This document shows, one piece after another, positions 25,501 through 37,374 of a DNA stretch of 63,567 nt; positions within the stretch are counted from its first letter, which is position 1, and each line of letters starts with the position of its first letter. The DNA is from Gyrodactylus bullatarudis (taxonomy: Eukaryota; Platyhelminthes; Monogenea; Gyrodactylidea; Gyrodactylidae): positions 1 to 63,567 of the forward strand of contig SSNU01000246.1 in assembly GCA_012064415.1 (NCBI GenBank), read 5' to 3'. The position numbers were made by a program, and so were the translations under genes. Under the pieces are notes generated by a model. That model was given only the letters and a program-made list of their open reading frames with translations. It was not told the origin of the DNA and searched no databases.

Positions 25501-27079
25501 GCAAAGTAATCAGAGCTGAGACTACTGTTTTTCATCATTCCGATTGAGGAATTTTCCTTGTAGGTTTCATCGTCATCTTCAGATTTAAAATCTCCCAATA
25601 GGTCATCAGAGTTGTTATCACAGGATGATGGATTTTCCTTCTCTTTTGAGTCGAGACTTGTCTCATCAGCCAGTCTTTTGGTCTCAATATTGAGCTCTTT
25701 AAGCATGGAAAATTCGTAATACTGATAGCCCTTGAAGCTGTCTGAGATGATGCTCATGGTTCTAAAAAATTCCGGAATGTAAAGTTTTACCATTTTTTTA
25801 ATATAGCATTAATTTTTTCACTAAAATCAATATTTTAGCAAAAAAAAGTTAATAGACAATTATAAATCAATTTTCTGTATTAGTTAAAATCAAGAGAGAA
25901 TAAAAACCAGGTAAATTTTCAAAAATGAAAGAAGAAAAAAATCAATAAATAAATCGGTAAAGTTTAGAATGAGATGTAAAAATGGTTGAGATCGTCAAGT
26001 GAATATTTTAGAATGAAAACACGATCTGAATATTATTTTTTATCATTTTTACTTTACTAAGTTTACTTTCAAATTAAAAATGTAGTAAATCTCCAGATTA
26101 ATTCTAGTTCAATGAAATCTTGGGGAGAATATTTGACAAAGAGAATCAAGATCAAGATTAAATTCAGTGAGACCTGTAAAATACATAATCAACATGACAC
26201 ATAATTTTTTACTTAACCTTAGAATAAACATCTATATTTGGCAGCCATGTTAATAGAATATTATTTAGAAAAACCACTCACTTTGAAGTTTTATCCCAGA
26301 AATTGATCAGAGCATTTTGATATCCGACCAAAGCCTGGCTAAGCATATTACATCTGCTTGCGGATAGTAAGTCAATTTTTTGCATGGAATCTATTTTTAT
26401 TTTGTCAAAGCTGTCTTTGGACTTTTTAACTTGTGCTTGAACCTTGCGAAATTTATCCAATTCCTTGTAAGTATCTGGATCTAACTGTTCACTGACTTTT
26501 TTCATCCACATAAGGGAGCCACGATAATCTGTTCGCTTTGATTCCATCTTTTTTAATGTCTCGTTTGTATCAGCGACTGCTCTGTGTCGAAAAGTGTTAA
26601 TTTCTTGATAAAATCGTTCGAGAGGAGCTCTCAAGAGTAATCTTTGTTGCGAGGAATGGCCCAAACTTCTTCCAGTTACACTCATCATATCGCCAGCACG
26701 AGTTTTATCAAGATGACTTTGCTTCTTGAGAAATCTACCAAATTCATTTTCAATTTGGGAGAGAACTTTATAAAAAATTAGAATAGAGTTATAATGAAAA
26801 AAAATCAGAGATGCTTACCACAGATACATTCCATGTATTTATCCGTAAGATAACTTAAATCATTACACGTTTTCTGAATTGATTTGTACAACTGAATCAC
26901 AAATAATGAAAGCCACTAACTTCAAGTTTAGCATCAAGCTGAGAATCTGAAGCAACAATGTGTTCGTCTTCTTTTTTTCCTAGCTTTTTGAACACGGCTT
27001 GTTTTGTTGCCCAATAGGCTGTCTTTAATTTGTGTGTCTTTGAATCATCGTTGCGTTGTAAATAACGCTCATAGGACAT
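16548..27079 (-). CDS. ICA1: Islet cell autoantigen 1-like protein (ICA69), AH/BAR domain
   Basis: Seven exons on the minus strand: 27079..26921, 26891..26819, 26765..26282, 25761..25415, 21694..21587, 19708..19461 and 16655..16548. All junctions are GT-AG and in phase; the product is 508 aa. Residues ~15-250 form the arfaptin-homology/BAR domain, with GKKEDEHIVASDSQLDAKLE, SSQQRLLLRAPLERF, FRHRAVADT, YRGSLMWMKKVSEQLDP and SRCNMLSQ close to vertebrate ICA1. Then comes DSFKGYQYYEFSMLKEL. The ICA69 C-terminal signature is split between exon 6 (SGSGFLPSQLW) and exon 7 (NWMNLFSELDPSSNPD). ICA1 binds curved Golgi and secretory-granule membranes, works with Rab2 and PICK1, and acts in dense-core vesicle traffic. 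Introns 1 and 2 are 29 and 53 nt, whereas later introns are kilobases long and hold a Tc1 transposon and MITEs. Confidence 0.93.
18440..18528. repeat. 89-bp TTAA-flanked piggyBac-type miniature element
   Basis: TTAA at both ends is followed by CCCCTTTGATCCC and, inverted, CCCCTTCGAACCC. Near one end lies the palindrome GTCGTATACGAC. Target TTAA and a CCC start are piggyBac hallmarks. It sits in the last intron of ICA1. Confidence 0.6.
18738..19290. repeat. Inverted-repeat element in the last ICA1 intron
   Basis: Arms at 18738-18830 and 19200-19290 contain taaagttaagatcagttcca and its inverse, and agtaaccactgagactttaa and its inverse. The interior is non-coding. Confidence 0.6.
20770..20815. 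repeat. Partial piggyBac-type miniature end
   Basis: TTAACCCTTTCGATAGCAGA followed by the palindrome GGTCATATATGACC. It resembles the elements at 18440 and 31102. No matching opposite end was found. Confidence 0.4.
21791..23324 (-). mobile_element. Complete Tc1-type transposon
   Basis: Near-perfect terminal inverted repeats of about 213 bp begin TAGTGGTCGACATAAAAAAG and are flanked by TA on both sides, the Tc1/mariner target. One uninterrupted transposase lies between them. It is inserted in an intron of ICA1 in the same orientation as the host gene. The matching arms and open frame point to a recent, possibly still active copy. Confidence 0.92.
22004..22999 (-). CDS. Tc1-family transposase, intact (DD34E)
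   Basis: 331 aa without interruption. Residues ~10-50 form the first helix-turn-helix (LSMRKIANIMGRTTRTISKI). A basic KKRGPKA linker near 54-60 resembles the GRPR-like motif, and a second helix-turn-helix follows. The catalytic triad is D147 (IIFSDEKKF), D234 (FQQDNAPCHRS) and E269 (SPDLNPIENLWG), with 34 residues between the second and third, the DD34E spacing of Tc1. The glycine-rich RGFGGGSVMIWGCIT stretch lies in between. The enzyme cuts at the terminal repeats and inserts at TA. The same C-terminal motif (QKRCLNVI, NFTK) is visible at the edge of the gapped element at 12.5 kb, so the family has at least two copies here. Confidence 0.95.
   Translation of the reverse strand: MENKIPNYSKLTNIEKDRAIALRDDGLSMRKIANIMGRTTRTISKIFLKKKPLKKRGPKALIPNSMSKKIKDLAIKNHLSASQIKSECNLNVSIRTIERKLKNSLNLFWGKPKMVPNLNSNDKESRKQWAYEKIVKNQDWTKIIFSDEKKFNLDGPDGLSSCWLDKKQPKPTKIKRGFGGGSVMIWGCITSKGISSLVIIDEKLNSISYQNLLEDHLLAFKQEIIAEDLIFQQDNAPCHRSESTRKWFSENEIKILPWPARSPDLNPIENLWGILSQKVYENGRTFSNRQNLIFKILEEWSLISKETIDSLYNSMQKRCLNVILSEGNFTK
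23350..23690. repeat. Degenerate hairpin repeat
   Basis: The arm atcgatttcgaagatttaaa and its diverged inverse near 23625-23690 form an imperfect hairpin of about 340 bp, just right of the Tc1 element in an ICA1 intron. No coding potential. Confidence 0.4.
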
Positions 27080-27493
27080 TCCGCCGTATGCATTACTTGA
27101 ATTAGGATAAAATCTTACTCCATTAGCAAAATTGCGTTACTTTACGAAAAATTATTTGAATTTGTTCACTTAATATATATAGTAAAACAGTTATTGTATG
27201 CGTCAAATTTTTTAAAATGATATTTCGCATGATTTCAAAGAATGTTTGATTTCAAATTTTTAACTTGACTTCAGAATTTTTCAAGGTTAAAAGATGATTA
27301 GTATAAGATCGGTAGAAAAACCTATTAAAGATTAATAATTTTAACTTTTATCTAATTTTAAAACATGACATATAAACGGTGATTCATATACAATAATTTA
27401 TGTACACGTAATTTAGTTACTTGATAAGTATTTGTTATAAAAGAAATATTTATTAAAAAATAGTAATTAACATCTGCAAAAATATCCAAAATT

Positions 27494-27673
27494 CTAATTA
27501 CGTCCAAAATCTTTGCGAACTTCGATCAATACGGTAATTCCGAGGCTTAAAAGCAATAAAATTGGGAATAAAAAGAATATATGTCCCATGATGAAGAACA
27601 GAATGAATCTTTTCGTAAAAGGACCTTTTTCCCCGGAAACTGTTGCATATTTTTTCGTCTCTGTGGATTGCAT
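27494..27673 (-). CDS. Small single-pass membrane protein (59 aa), unrecognised
   Basis: A single-exon frame starts with MQSTETKKYATVSGEKGPFT, then has a ~25-residue hydrophobic helix (FILFFIMGHIFFLFPILLLL) and a short basic tail ending RKDFGRN. The hydrophilic N-terminus, one membrane segment and charged tail look like a real small membrane protein rather than random AT-rich sequence. It lies 414 bp upstream of ICA1 on the same strand. I could not assign it to a family; it could also be the last exon of a longer gene. Confidence 0.45.
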   Translation of the reverse strand: MQSTETKKYATVSGEKGPFTKRFILFFIMGHIFFLFPILLLLSLGITVLIEVRKDFGRN

Positions 27674-29202
27674 TCTATTTGTATGTTAATCCTTTAGAAT
27701 TGCCATAATATTTATGTGTATATTCTGTAAAATTTTAATTATTGAGTGTAAATATCAAACAAAATAATGGTGATCTGTTTTTTCTTGATTAATTGGCAAT
27801 TGGAAAGAAATACTTCTGATCTTGCAGTATTATCTGAAATTATTCAAGATTGAATATTTATCAAATTACAGCGTGTTACAAAAAATGCAAGGATAATCTA
27901 ACCAATCTTGAAATATTATCAATAAAAATGTTTTCAAGATTATTATTTCTTCTTTGTATAAACCAATCTAAGGACTATTTAATATATATATACACATATA
28001 TACAAACTACATGTGATCTATATATTCATTTTAATACGGTATTAGGGTATTTACTACTGGACTATTACACTATTTACTATTGGAATATTACTTCTTAGTA
28101 GTGATTATTTTTCTTCATCCAAGAAGGATATTAAAAGTAAACACACAAAACATTAGAAAATAATGATCGAAAAAATAGTGGGAAAGAGAACTAAACTCAC
28201 AGCCTTCTTCTATTTATAATAATTACAATTTTTTCTCAATGAATTTTATAATTCCATATTGAATACTATATTCATTGAAAATAATAATATCAATGAATTC
28301 TTGATAACACGAAAAAATAAATAACCTTCTGATTGGTTAATTGAGACATGCATAGAACACAATCTCCAATTAGACTTGAAATTATTGCTCAAACATTGTA
28401 CAATCGAGGTTTATTCTTATTCTAAACTTCTGTATTCTTTTTTGTATAATTGATAACGGAACAGGGATTATTATATGTATCTTAGTGTGATAGTCTCAAA
28501 AAATTAAAGAGTATCATTTTATGTATCATTCGTAAATAAATTATTTGCACTTGATGTAGGACACGTTTTTTCTAAAAAAGTGTGTATACATTGAAAATTG
28601 GCTTGCTTCTTGTGTAAACTAGTGAATTCAATGAGAGAGTTACAATCGAAACAGCTACAATGAATCTTTGTGAAGCACCAAGTAAGATGGAAAAACAATG
28701 CATAAAGAGAGCACCTGATCCTTAACTCTTTTGTCAATAGGATTAATTTGATGGAGGAAATGTATGAATTAGCTCAAATTTAAACATTGAATGAAAAAAT
28801 TATGGTTATCTGGGATAAATTGATAGAGATATCTACAGATCTTTAAAAGTAAATAGATTTATCTGGAAGCACGATCTTATGTGTTTTTTTTCACTGAATT
28901 TTAATTTATTTAAATCTGCGTGGTTCACTGAATTACAAACTGAGATAAAAATTCGTAGAATTTTCTTCATTTTAGTTGCCAAACTCTAATGAATCATTAG
29001 ATTAGATTCAGCATCATTGATTTTCTTGTCTAGTCTAAAAAAACATCTTTTGATCATCTGGCCAATTTCATTGTGAAATTTTTAGGTCAAAGTTCGAAAA
29101 AATGGGATAGATTGAAATTTGAAAAACGATCATATTTTTCCTTAAAATAATTTTTTATCCTTCAAAGGGTTAAATCATGCGTCATGATCTGGATTTTTAT
29201 TC
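27674..29202. other. Intergenic, nothing recognised
   Basis: Very AT-rich. Short open frames on both strands lack coding character or recognisable motifs. Confidence 0.4.
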
Positions 29203-29426
29203 TTAAACCTTTCGGTGCCGATGGACGTATGTGTCCATTTTCCAATTTTTTTTAACCTTCATAACTCTACCAGTTTGATAGGTTTCTGGGTCAATTAAAG
29301 TTTAAATTGAAGCCCACAAAGTGAATTTGCATTAGTAATATTTTTGGCCAAATAACTTGGTATCTTCATAGCTAAATTTTGGTTTTTATAAAAATTGTGA
29401 AATAGTCTCGGCACCGAAAGGGTTAA
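29203..29426 (-). repeat. TTAA-flanked piggyBac-type MITE, copy 1
   Basis: TTAA-ACCTTTCGGTGCCG at one end and CGGCACCGAAAGGG-TTAA at the other, 224 bp. It is the inverse-orientation relative of 37375-37597, sharing accaagttatttggcc (here inverted) and the whole interior. Non-coding. Confidence 0.75.
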
Positions 29427-31101
29427 TGAATAAATTGAGAATTTTGTAAAATCTATAGATTCCCAACTTTAATTAGCTTCAAGATATTGAATGAGAGACG
29501 CTTCTAATCCCATTTAAGGCACAGAAATAACTTTGTTAACCACTAGGCTAATAAAAGTTTTTATTTTCCACGAACAACGTTCCATCCCTTAATCAAAAAT
29601 TGATGTTTTACCCGCAAAAAACACATTTTTGAAAATGAAAATGAAAATTTTTCAATACAAAAATCCCTTTTTCCCTAGAATCATCAAAATTTCTTTAACT
29701 TTTTAGGTATTTCTTTTAACATGCGAAAAAGACTCGATTTTTACTATAAGCTCTTTTATTCAAAATGCTGCAAAAACTATTCAAAAAGCTCAATTTTGTC
29801 CTTTCTCGTAGTAAAATTCATTGAAATAATCTTGGCTCGTGTTCAGAAATTGTCATTTTCAATCGATATTTTTTATATCAGAATAAATTCAAAAATCATA
29901 GGAAAAAAGACTCAGTTTTCGATTATCTTCAAAATGAAATTAAGACTGGGAAAAGTTGAAAAGTTTGGCCTACTACGGGATTTAAGCAAAACTCGCAGCT
30001 CATTTGACACCTTTTTCAGGTAATCAGTTTTTGCCATAAATTATTTTTAAAATGTTATTCATGATAAATTAAAACTTTTATAAAAATATGGATATAAATT
30101 TCAGTATAGTACACAAACTTTTTTCTACAGTCTATCTCTCAGGAACAGGAAATCGAACGGAAGCAATCTCAAGTTTTAGCTCACAATCTGTTTTATTGTT
30201 TCTGCTAAAAACTCGTGAATTACAATCACAGTAATAAGAAATCTATATTTGGCGTAAATAAGTTTTATCTAGCTGACTAAAAATTGAATTGCATTTACTA
30301 TGATATGAAGAAGGGGAAGATAAAAACTGTTTATCAAAGATATTCAGGTTAGTTTTAATCGGCATACAGCATATTCTTATTTCGATTTATTAATTCACAA
30401 AACCCGAACTCTGATTCAACTCAATGAGTACGACTGCTATCAAATTTCCATTAAAACCTTTTGTTGAGAGAAGAAAATTATATTTTTACAGAAATCAAGA
30501 AACCTTTGGCTTGCATATTTTCCTCTCTTTTATCAAATACTTACAAATATTACGCCAAATACTTTACGTGCCCTGACGACATCGGAATCCCGATTTAATC
30601 CCGAAATTGCACTTACAGAAAAATCTCTTTCCCAGATCAATCGATCACAAGTAAAAGTTATGGCTCTCCAGCCAGCCATTCCCTTGTGTTATTTTCTCTG
30701 TCATCAAAGACCTAGGACACAACTCTAAACATTATTGCTCACTCTAATAAAATCCCTGAAAAGATCTGCTCGCCTTTCTCTTATATAAAGAGTTATTTAG
30801 GCACGCTAACTTATTTCCTCTCTGGCTTAGACGTATCTCATCTTAGTCCAAGCATGCTTCCCATCCAAATGGCCAATACATCTTACGCTTAGTTTTAGGA
30901 CACTCAATTCTGCTCAATGTTCTGCTAGATTTAAAATTAAATTTGCTCATTCCAATGATAGAAACATTGCAGAAATTTCTTGATTTTTATTTTTATCTTT
31001 TTTACCTGATATTATCATAAGTTTCTTATAAACTGTATTTCAAATAAAAATCTAGTATATATGCTGTAGCTAATTCGTACTGAACTGCCAACTCGTACTT
31101 A
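29427..31101. other. Intergenic with a dispersed repeat
   Basis: 29719-29830 (catgcgaaaaagactcgatt through ctcgtagtaaaattcattga) resembles 54905-55015 inside the KCTD3-like gene, so it is a dispersed repeat. The 100-codon frame over it is not supported as a gene. Near 31078-31330, short inverted copies of agcagggattgttctgct and ctaattcgtactgaa form imperfect palindromes. Confidence 0.4.
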
Positions 31102-31191
31102 TTAACCCTCGCCCTGGAAATGGGGTCCACAGAGACCCCATTTGTATTGATTTTCCTATGTCATTTTTTTCATTTCCAGGGCGAGGGTTAA
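31102..31191. repeat. 90-bp TTAA-flanked piggyBac-type miniature element
   Basis: TTAA, CCCTCGCCCTGGAAATG and the exact inverse CATTTCCAGGGCGAGGG, TTAA. An internal palindrome GGGGTCcacagaGACCCC sits next to the left end. Confidence 0.75.
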
Positions 31192-33531
31192 GTACTACTC
31201 AAGTATAAATTAGCAGGGATTGTTCTGCTAACGCGTACTGAAAGAACAGAGGGGAATACTTTGCATAGACCAAGTGAATGCTAAATAATTTCAGTATCAA
31301 ATAGCAGAGCAATCCCTGCTAATTCGTACTGAAAATGTTAAAAGTAAAAGAGCCATAATTTATTAATCTTCAGAAGATGATCAAAATCCAAATTTATTGA
31401 TTTTTCTTAACAGAAAAGCTACACTCGCCATCATATATATTTCACATGGCTCATTGAAAGAGACCGATTGTTGAACAAAAACATAAGAATGTCGAGCAAA
31501 CTCTTCAAGTGTCTCATCTTATACAGTATACAGCATAAACATAATCTTGACAGGTGATCTTATACATTTTTTCAAGCCTCACGTCTCTCACTAATTTACA
31601 GTTTGCAGTTGAAGAAACGATGGATTTTTCTGTTCATAGCACTACTCTCTTTCAACTTTACATTGACCAAAATATAGGCCTCTGTAAATCTTTGGATGTT
31701 TTTCTTTCTCAAAAAATTATTGAATAATCTTCTTCTTCGTACAATTTTATCTTCTAACTCTAAACTTTACAACTCAAATGGCCAATTGAAGTTTTATCGT
31801 GAATGTCTTGAAAGGAATCAATATCCCAGGTTTTACTGGGAGAAAATTCCTCGAGATGTCCGTTATCATAAAGAAGAACATGTCATCTTAAAAGTAAAAG
31901 AGGAAATTCGGAAAATTGAAGGAAGAATTCAAGTCTTACTTAATTTCATCGGGAATAAAATAGTACTTATAGACGTCGATCCTGAATTTAATGATGCATT
32001 GCTAAGATTCTTCGTTGAAGTTGGTGAATCTATAATGAACCATAAATATGATAGTCTATTTAAAGAATTTGGAAAAAGCCTTCGTTTTCATGAAAAAGGA
32101 ATATTCAACTTCACAGATATTGAATTATCTAAGGGGCAGAAAGAAATCCTATCCCTCGGCCCCTATCCAGAAAAAATGAAATTGAAGACAAAGCGGCTTT
32201 CGAACGTTTGATGTATGAACTTGGTCTCACTAAGAACCTTAAAGACAATGCTAACACAGAGAAGTTTAAATTAGATCTTTTAACTATTTATAGAAGTTTT
32301 GTCCGAAAACCTTTAAGATCTAGTTTATTAACTAAAAAACATTTTGAGGCATTGAAAGAACTAAAATCTAATGAAAACATTTTCCTTACTAAACCTGATA
32401 AGGGTAAAGGGATAGTTATAATGTTTAAGGAGGATTATTATAGAGCAGGTTTAGTTTTTCTTTCTGATGAAAGTAAATTTATTAACACAGGGCAAGATAG
32501 ATCAAATTATTATAAGGAAATGGAATCCATGGAACGTTCCATGTATAAGATAGCAAAGGGATTGTTTGATAGGAATTTAATTTCTGATAAAACCAGAAGT
32601 TTTATAGCTAGGAAACATACGAGAATGTCTAGATTATATCTACATCCTAAGACACATAAGATAGTAGATAATATCATTCCTGAGGTTTTTCCTATCCGGC
32701 CGATCTTGGATATGTCGTCATGTCCACAACATAATTTAGCCAAGTGGTTAATCGACGTATTGAAACCAATACATTCTTATTATGCTAAATACGTTGTTAA
32801 ATATACATTTTCTTTTGTCGATAAGGTTAAGGATTTAAATATTGGTTTAAACGAAATGGTTTCATTAGATGTTAGTTCTTTGTTTCCTAATGTTCCTATT
32901 GAGAAGACCCTTGATGTTATTAAATCTTTTATTGATGAACATGATGGTTTTGAACTACAGAGTAATGAGATAGCAGATCTTGTTAGGATTTGCTGTACTA
33001 ATGGTCCTTTGTCTTTTCAAAACAAGGTGTTTATTCAAAAAGATGGTATAGCTATGGGATCACCTCTAAGTCCTCTTTTAGCAGATATCTTCTTAGGTTG
33101 GTTAGAATTAAATAAAATGTCAATACTTTCACTGATTTATACATCAGATATGTTGATGAAACTTTTATTTTGATGAAGCAAAATGTTTCAGTAGACGATA
33201 TTTTCTTAAAGATGAATTCGTTTCATCCTAATATTAAATTTACTATGGAAAAAGAGTCTAATGAGAGTTTGAGTTTCTTAGATGTCAAACTAACTAGGAA
33301 GAGGATGGGTCAATACCAAGAAATGTCTACAAGAAGAAAACTGATAATGGAAAATATCTTCATTATGCCAGTTTCAGTCCTTTATCTCATAAGGTTGGCT
33401 TAGTAATTGGTCTAGGAAAGAGAATAAGAAGAATTGCTAGTCCAGAGGAATGGCCAAAAGAAATAGAAGAGTCAAAGTTACGTTTAAATGAAAATGGTTA
33501 TCCCAACAGATTTGTTGACAAATTCATCAAT

Positions 33532-34050
33532 ATGTCTGATGATGTAGATGAAAGGGTCGACAGAGATGAAGGAGAAAAGACAACTATCTTCATGAAACTT
33601 AATTTTAAAGGTGATGGCTTCAGTAATGATGTAAGGAGACGACTGGTTAATCTTATCGATCAACATTATGATAATATACAATTGAAAATTGTATTTAAAA
33701 CTCAAAGATTATTCAGTTTGATTCATAAGGATTTACTAAAACCTGAAGAAAAGACTCTTTTAATTTACAAATTCCAATGTGACTGTGGAGCTTCTTATAT
33801 AGGTCGTACAATTAGGAAATTATCAACAAGATCAAATGATCACCTCAAGAAGGATACAGCTGTGACCAGACACATCAAACAGGAGAATCATGAAGCTTCA
33901 ATTTCCAATTTCTCAATTTTGTATAAAAATGCGGGTGATGACAGCACGGATTTGTGGGTGAAGGAGAAATTCTTCATCAATCACTTTAAGCCAAATCTGT
34001 GTGTTCAAAAGAATTATTCATTTAATCTTCAATTACCCTGGCCTATGTGA
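33532..34050 (+). pseudogene. PLE C-terminal region with GIY-YIG endonuclease domain
   Basis: 172 codons in one frame cover the linker after RT (MKLNFKGDGFSNDVRRRLVN) and the nuclease. IYKFQCDCGASYIGRTIRKL matches the GIY-YIG pattern, followed by STRSNDH and HIKQENHEAS. The frame is complete to NLQLPWPM and stop. It belongs to PLE copy B, whose upstream RT frame is broken. Confidence 0.8.
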
Positions 34051-34208
34051 GCTTTTTCACCTTTCTCTCCACTGTTGTTATTTATTGGAGAGTTTTTGTG
34101 TTTTTTCAGCTCACATATAATCTAATTTTCAACTTTTACTATACTTCTTTCAAAATTTGTAAAATATTATTTTCAATGAATTCTTAACTTTTATCATTAT
34201 TTATTTGT

Positions 34209-34245
34209 CACTACTGATGAACCATAAAGAAATGTACATTTAGTG
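34209..34245 (+). ncRNA. Candidate hammerhead ribozyme, PLE copy B
   Basis: CACTA, CTGATGA, eight bases, GAAA, ATG-TA-CAT, T, TAGTG. Stem I (CACTA/TAGTG) is fully paired and differs from copy A (GACCA/TGGTT), a compensatory change. Stem III is a 3-bp hairpin with a 2-nt loop. Stem II (ACCATAAA) is not paired here, so this copy may be inactive. Confidence 0.5.
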
Positions 34246-34260
34246 AATAAAATTACCTTT

Positions 34261-37200
34261 TCTTATATACCTACAAATCTTGATAGTTTTAAGACTATTT
34301 GACTACATTGGTGTGTACACTGTACAGAGTTAAACAGATATTTTTAAACCTCCGAATTTTCAAATTAAGCTGAACATAACAAAAATATTTATATGATTAA
34401 TTTTAACTCTAGAAGTTTTACACATTTTGGACAAGTTTTGCTCATTAAAAATTTTTCTCCTTAAAATTTGAAAATTTCAATACAGAATCAAATCTTTAAA
34501 ACTCAATTTTATGCAAAAACTTAAAGGACACCATTGTATATAATTCTTGTAAAGTTCTTAACAACATATTTTACTATTTTTACAAAAATCAATATTTTTC
34601 TCTAGATAATCAGAAGAAAATTAATTTTGTTTTCCATTTACGAGCTGACAAGATTTTAAAATTCAAACTGACAAAAATTGTCCCCTATTTTGAATTTCAA
34701 AAAAAAATTTTGATAAAAGAAGTTTATGGAAATTTGGCATTGTCGAGAAAAGATAGACTCCTAAATTTTGGATCCTTATTCTTCATAATGATCAGAAAAT
34801 TTAGATGGTTCAGTTTACCACGATAATGCTGAATTTCTTCTGTCCCAAAGGTTTGATTCTGAATACTTGCATTTAATTGTTTAAAAAATTTTTAATTGAT
34901 AAGAATTTGAGCTTAGAAGTTTGATTATTCAAAATTGGGCCTGTCTTTTGTCAGTTTTTTAATTTTCAGTTCATTCAACGAGTATTGTACAACTCTTCTT
35001 CTAATATTATGAGTATTCACATTGACTATAATTGAGGATGATAAACGTCCCAGCCTTATCCGATCATCCCTATGTATTAATTTTCAAGGATTAAAAAAAT
35101 TGAGTTCACAGATCTTCAGAAAATTGTGATGAAAAAACGAGATTTTCATAAATAAATGTATAATAAAATTCTCAAATTCATAGAGAATAGCTTTTTATTA
35201 TTGATGATTCCGAGAATATAATTTCAGGAACCTTTGTATTTCTGTTCTCTTCACTAGTTCACAAAAAAGCAATCAAGTTTATTATCCCTATATTTTATCT
35301 AATAGGCCCAAATTCCAGACAAACCATATTTTGTATAGTGAAATTTCCAGCTACTACTTCTGCCAATATAAAAATTGGTACTAAAATTAATAAATTCATG
35401 ATCCAACTGCACTTTTTTCTCGTGAATTCGCAACGAAAACCTCTTTTAGCAATTTCTTATACTTTATGATTATAGAATTATCACTATACAAGGAAACTAA
35501 TTTTTATTTTCATATAAATCGAATTTTATATTGTAGAAGATAATCAAGAAATAGAAAATCAATATTCACTAAGCACCAGAATTCGATCACCCTTTCACTC
35601 AATCACAATTTCGAATTGCATTGTTTAAAAAGGGGAGATTTTGCGCCGATATCATATTTGGAAAAATTAGTTAAACTTTATTAAGGTGGTTGGTTATTAA
35701 TCTATTGTATACTGTTACCTATGAGCCAGATATTATGGTTCAACTAACTCAGGATCCCAGCCCAATACCCACATGCTAGACCATAACAATTGACGACATG
35801 GTCAATCAGAACCTTGAAAAAGATTTTAACTACAGAGAAGAGTGGAATAATACCATAATACCTCAATTGATCCAATAAAGACTCCATGCCTTCTGTCAAG
35901 CCCACCAACAAAAATGGCGTCGATGAACTGCATAATTTGCTTTCATTTAAGAATAAAACGTCCATGAAGGAAAGTGACGAACGAGCATTTCGCAATCTTA
36001 ATAAAACTAGACTTATATTGTTACCTATGAGCCAGGTATTATGGTTCCTCTAATTTAATAAAGTCCCAGCCCAATACGTCTTCTCTTTTTACATAACCCA
36101 TCACTGTTATATCAACCAATAAATATGATGAATAGGATTTATGTGTTTGTGCGAATCCCAGGATTGGTGATCAATGATATGAATAAATATGAAACTATTA
36201 ACTAAGAAAAGGGGTAAGAATAGAAATCTTGAATACATATAATTCTCTCTCTAAGCATGTAATAATAACAGAATGTGTAAAGAGTGTTTTGAACAATAGT
36301 AACCAAGTTGATGTCCTCCATCTTCTTCCAGTATTGTTAAATGTCAAAAGTAAATGTCTCTCCATTTTTTTACATGAAGCTGCGAATGAATAGATTTTGA
36401 TGTAATTCAGCGTACAGAAAAATGGTGCATTGTGATGCAATGCAATTACTGAATTATAATCGATTTTAATACAATTTAAAAAAAGATTCTCCTGTCAAGG
36501 TATATACACATAAAGAGTATTGCATTTTAAAGTCAATTGAACTGATAATTGCTTATCAATTACAATTTTGTTCTTCAAGTTTATCCTTTAAAAAAAATCA
36601 GCTTATTCAATGTTGAACTTGTAAATGATCAAAGAGAAGGTTTGGTTTTATGGGAGGGTTTTGAAAAGGTCCCTTGAAATATGGCTTGATGAAAATTGTC
36701 TTCGAATGAGCAAGTGTCAAGAAAGAAGTAAAATTTTATTTTTAATAATTAATTACTATGGAAAGTGAATTTTCCAACTTTCACCAACCACAATCTCATT
36801 TTAAATAAAATTTGAATTTTTGAATTTGCGCAAAATTTTCTCAATAAACTTTACTTAAGTAAAGAAGAAATTGAAATTTATGAATAGATTTTTCAAAATT
36901 TCAAATAAAAAGTATAAAAGTAAAAATTTAATTGATTCAGTAGAGTATTTTTTCACCTGTTGAGGAAAATATCATTTTTCTAGTCAAAACGTGAATATTT
37001 GATCACGGCATGGGGGGGGGGAATAAAATTTTGGATTACCCTATTAACTAAAGGTTTAATAATTACCCCTCTTATTTTGGAAATTATAACAAGAAAATCG
37101 ACAAGTCGTATTCTGATTATCTGTTTTCGAGTTATTACCTGAATGTGTCAAACTACATTCAAATCAGATATAAATATATTCTGCTCAAATTAGAACTCTA

Positions 37201-37374
37201 TATTACGCCATAGATTGGATTCAGATCTGAATCAGTCGACGTTGTTGGTAAAACCAATCTAAATTAAATAGATTTTTATTTAAAATAGCTAAAGAAATAA
37301 TTATGGTATAAATTGAATAAGATAAATGCATATCTGTGATATTTTCATGCTATTGAAAATTGATCTGAAATCTC
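34261..37374. other. Intergenic; one short direct repeat, no gene recognised
   Basis: AT-rich. 35707-35763 and 36014-36080 share gttacctatgagccag, ttatggttc and cccagcccaata, a direct repeat of ~60 bp. A related gagcca string occurs near 15945. No coding frame is supported. Confidence 0.4.

Larger units (their letters stand above)
31620..34260 (+). mobile_element. Penelope-like element, copy B, nearly full length with frameshifts
   Basis: The coding region runs 31696-34050 in at least four frames. The N-terminal part (NQYPRFYWEKIP, LRSSLLTKKHFEALKELK, TKPDKGKGIVIM) precedes RT. RT motifs are YLHPKTHK, IRPILDMSSCPQHNLAKW, SLDVSSLFPNVPIEK, GIAMGSPLSPLLADIFLGWL and, after a frameshift, RYVDETF. 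The element ends with a GIY-YIG-like endonuclease (IYKFQCDCGASYIGRTIRKL) and the tail NLQLPWPM. PLEs copy by target-primed reverse transcription. Frameshifts near 32160, 33115 and 33300 make this copy non-autonomous. The shared 3' non-coding end includes a hammerhead candidate at 34209. Copy A lies at 5.2-6.6 kb. Confidence 0.88.

Noticed and set aside
27850..28098. 82-codon plus-strand frame
   Set aside because: It is dominated by (TA)n-like sequence giving Ile/Tyr runs.
29721..30023. 100-codon plus-strand frame
   Set aside because: It lies in a dispersed repeat, has a low-complexity Lys/Ile/Phe composition typical of AT-rich DNA, and shows no motif or splice context.
35744..36440. Two 80-codon minus-strand frames
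   Set aside because: They overlap a short direct repeat, show no family motif or splice signals, and sit in a long gene-free tract.
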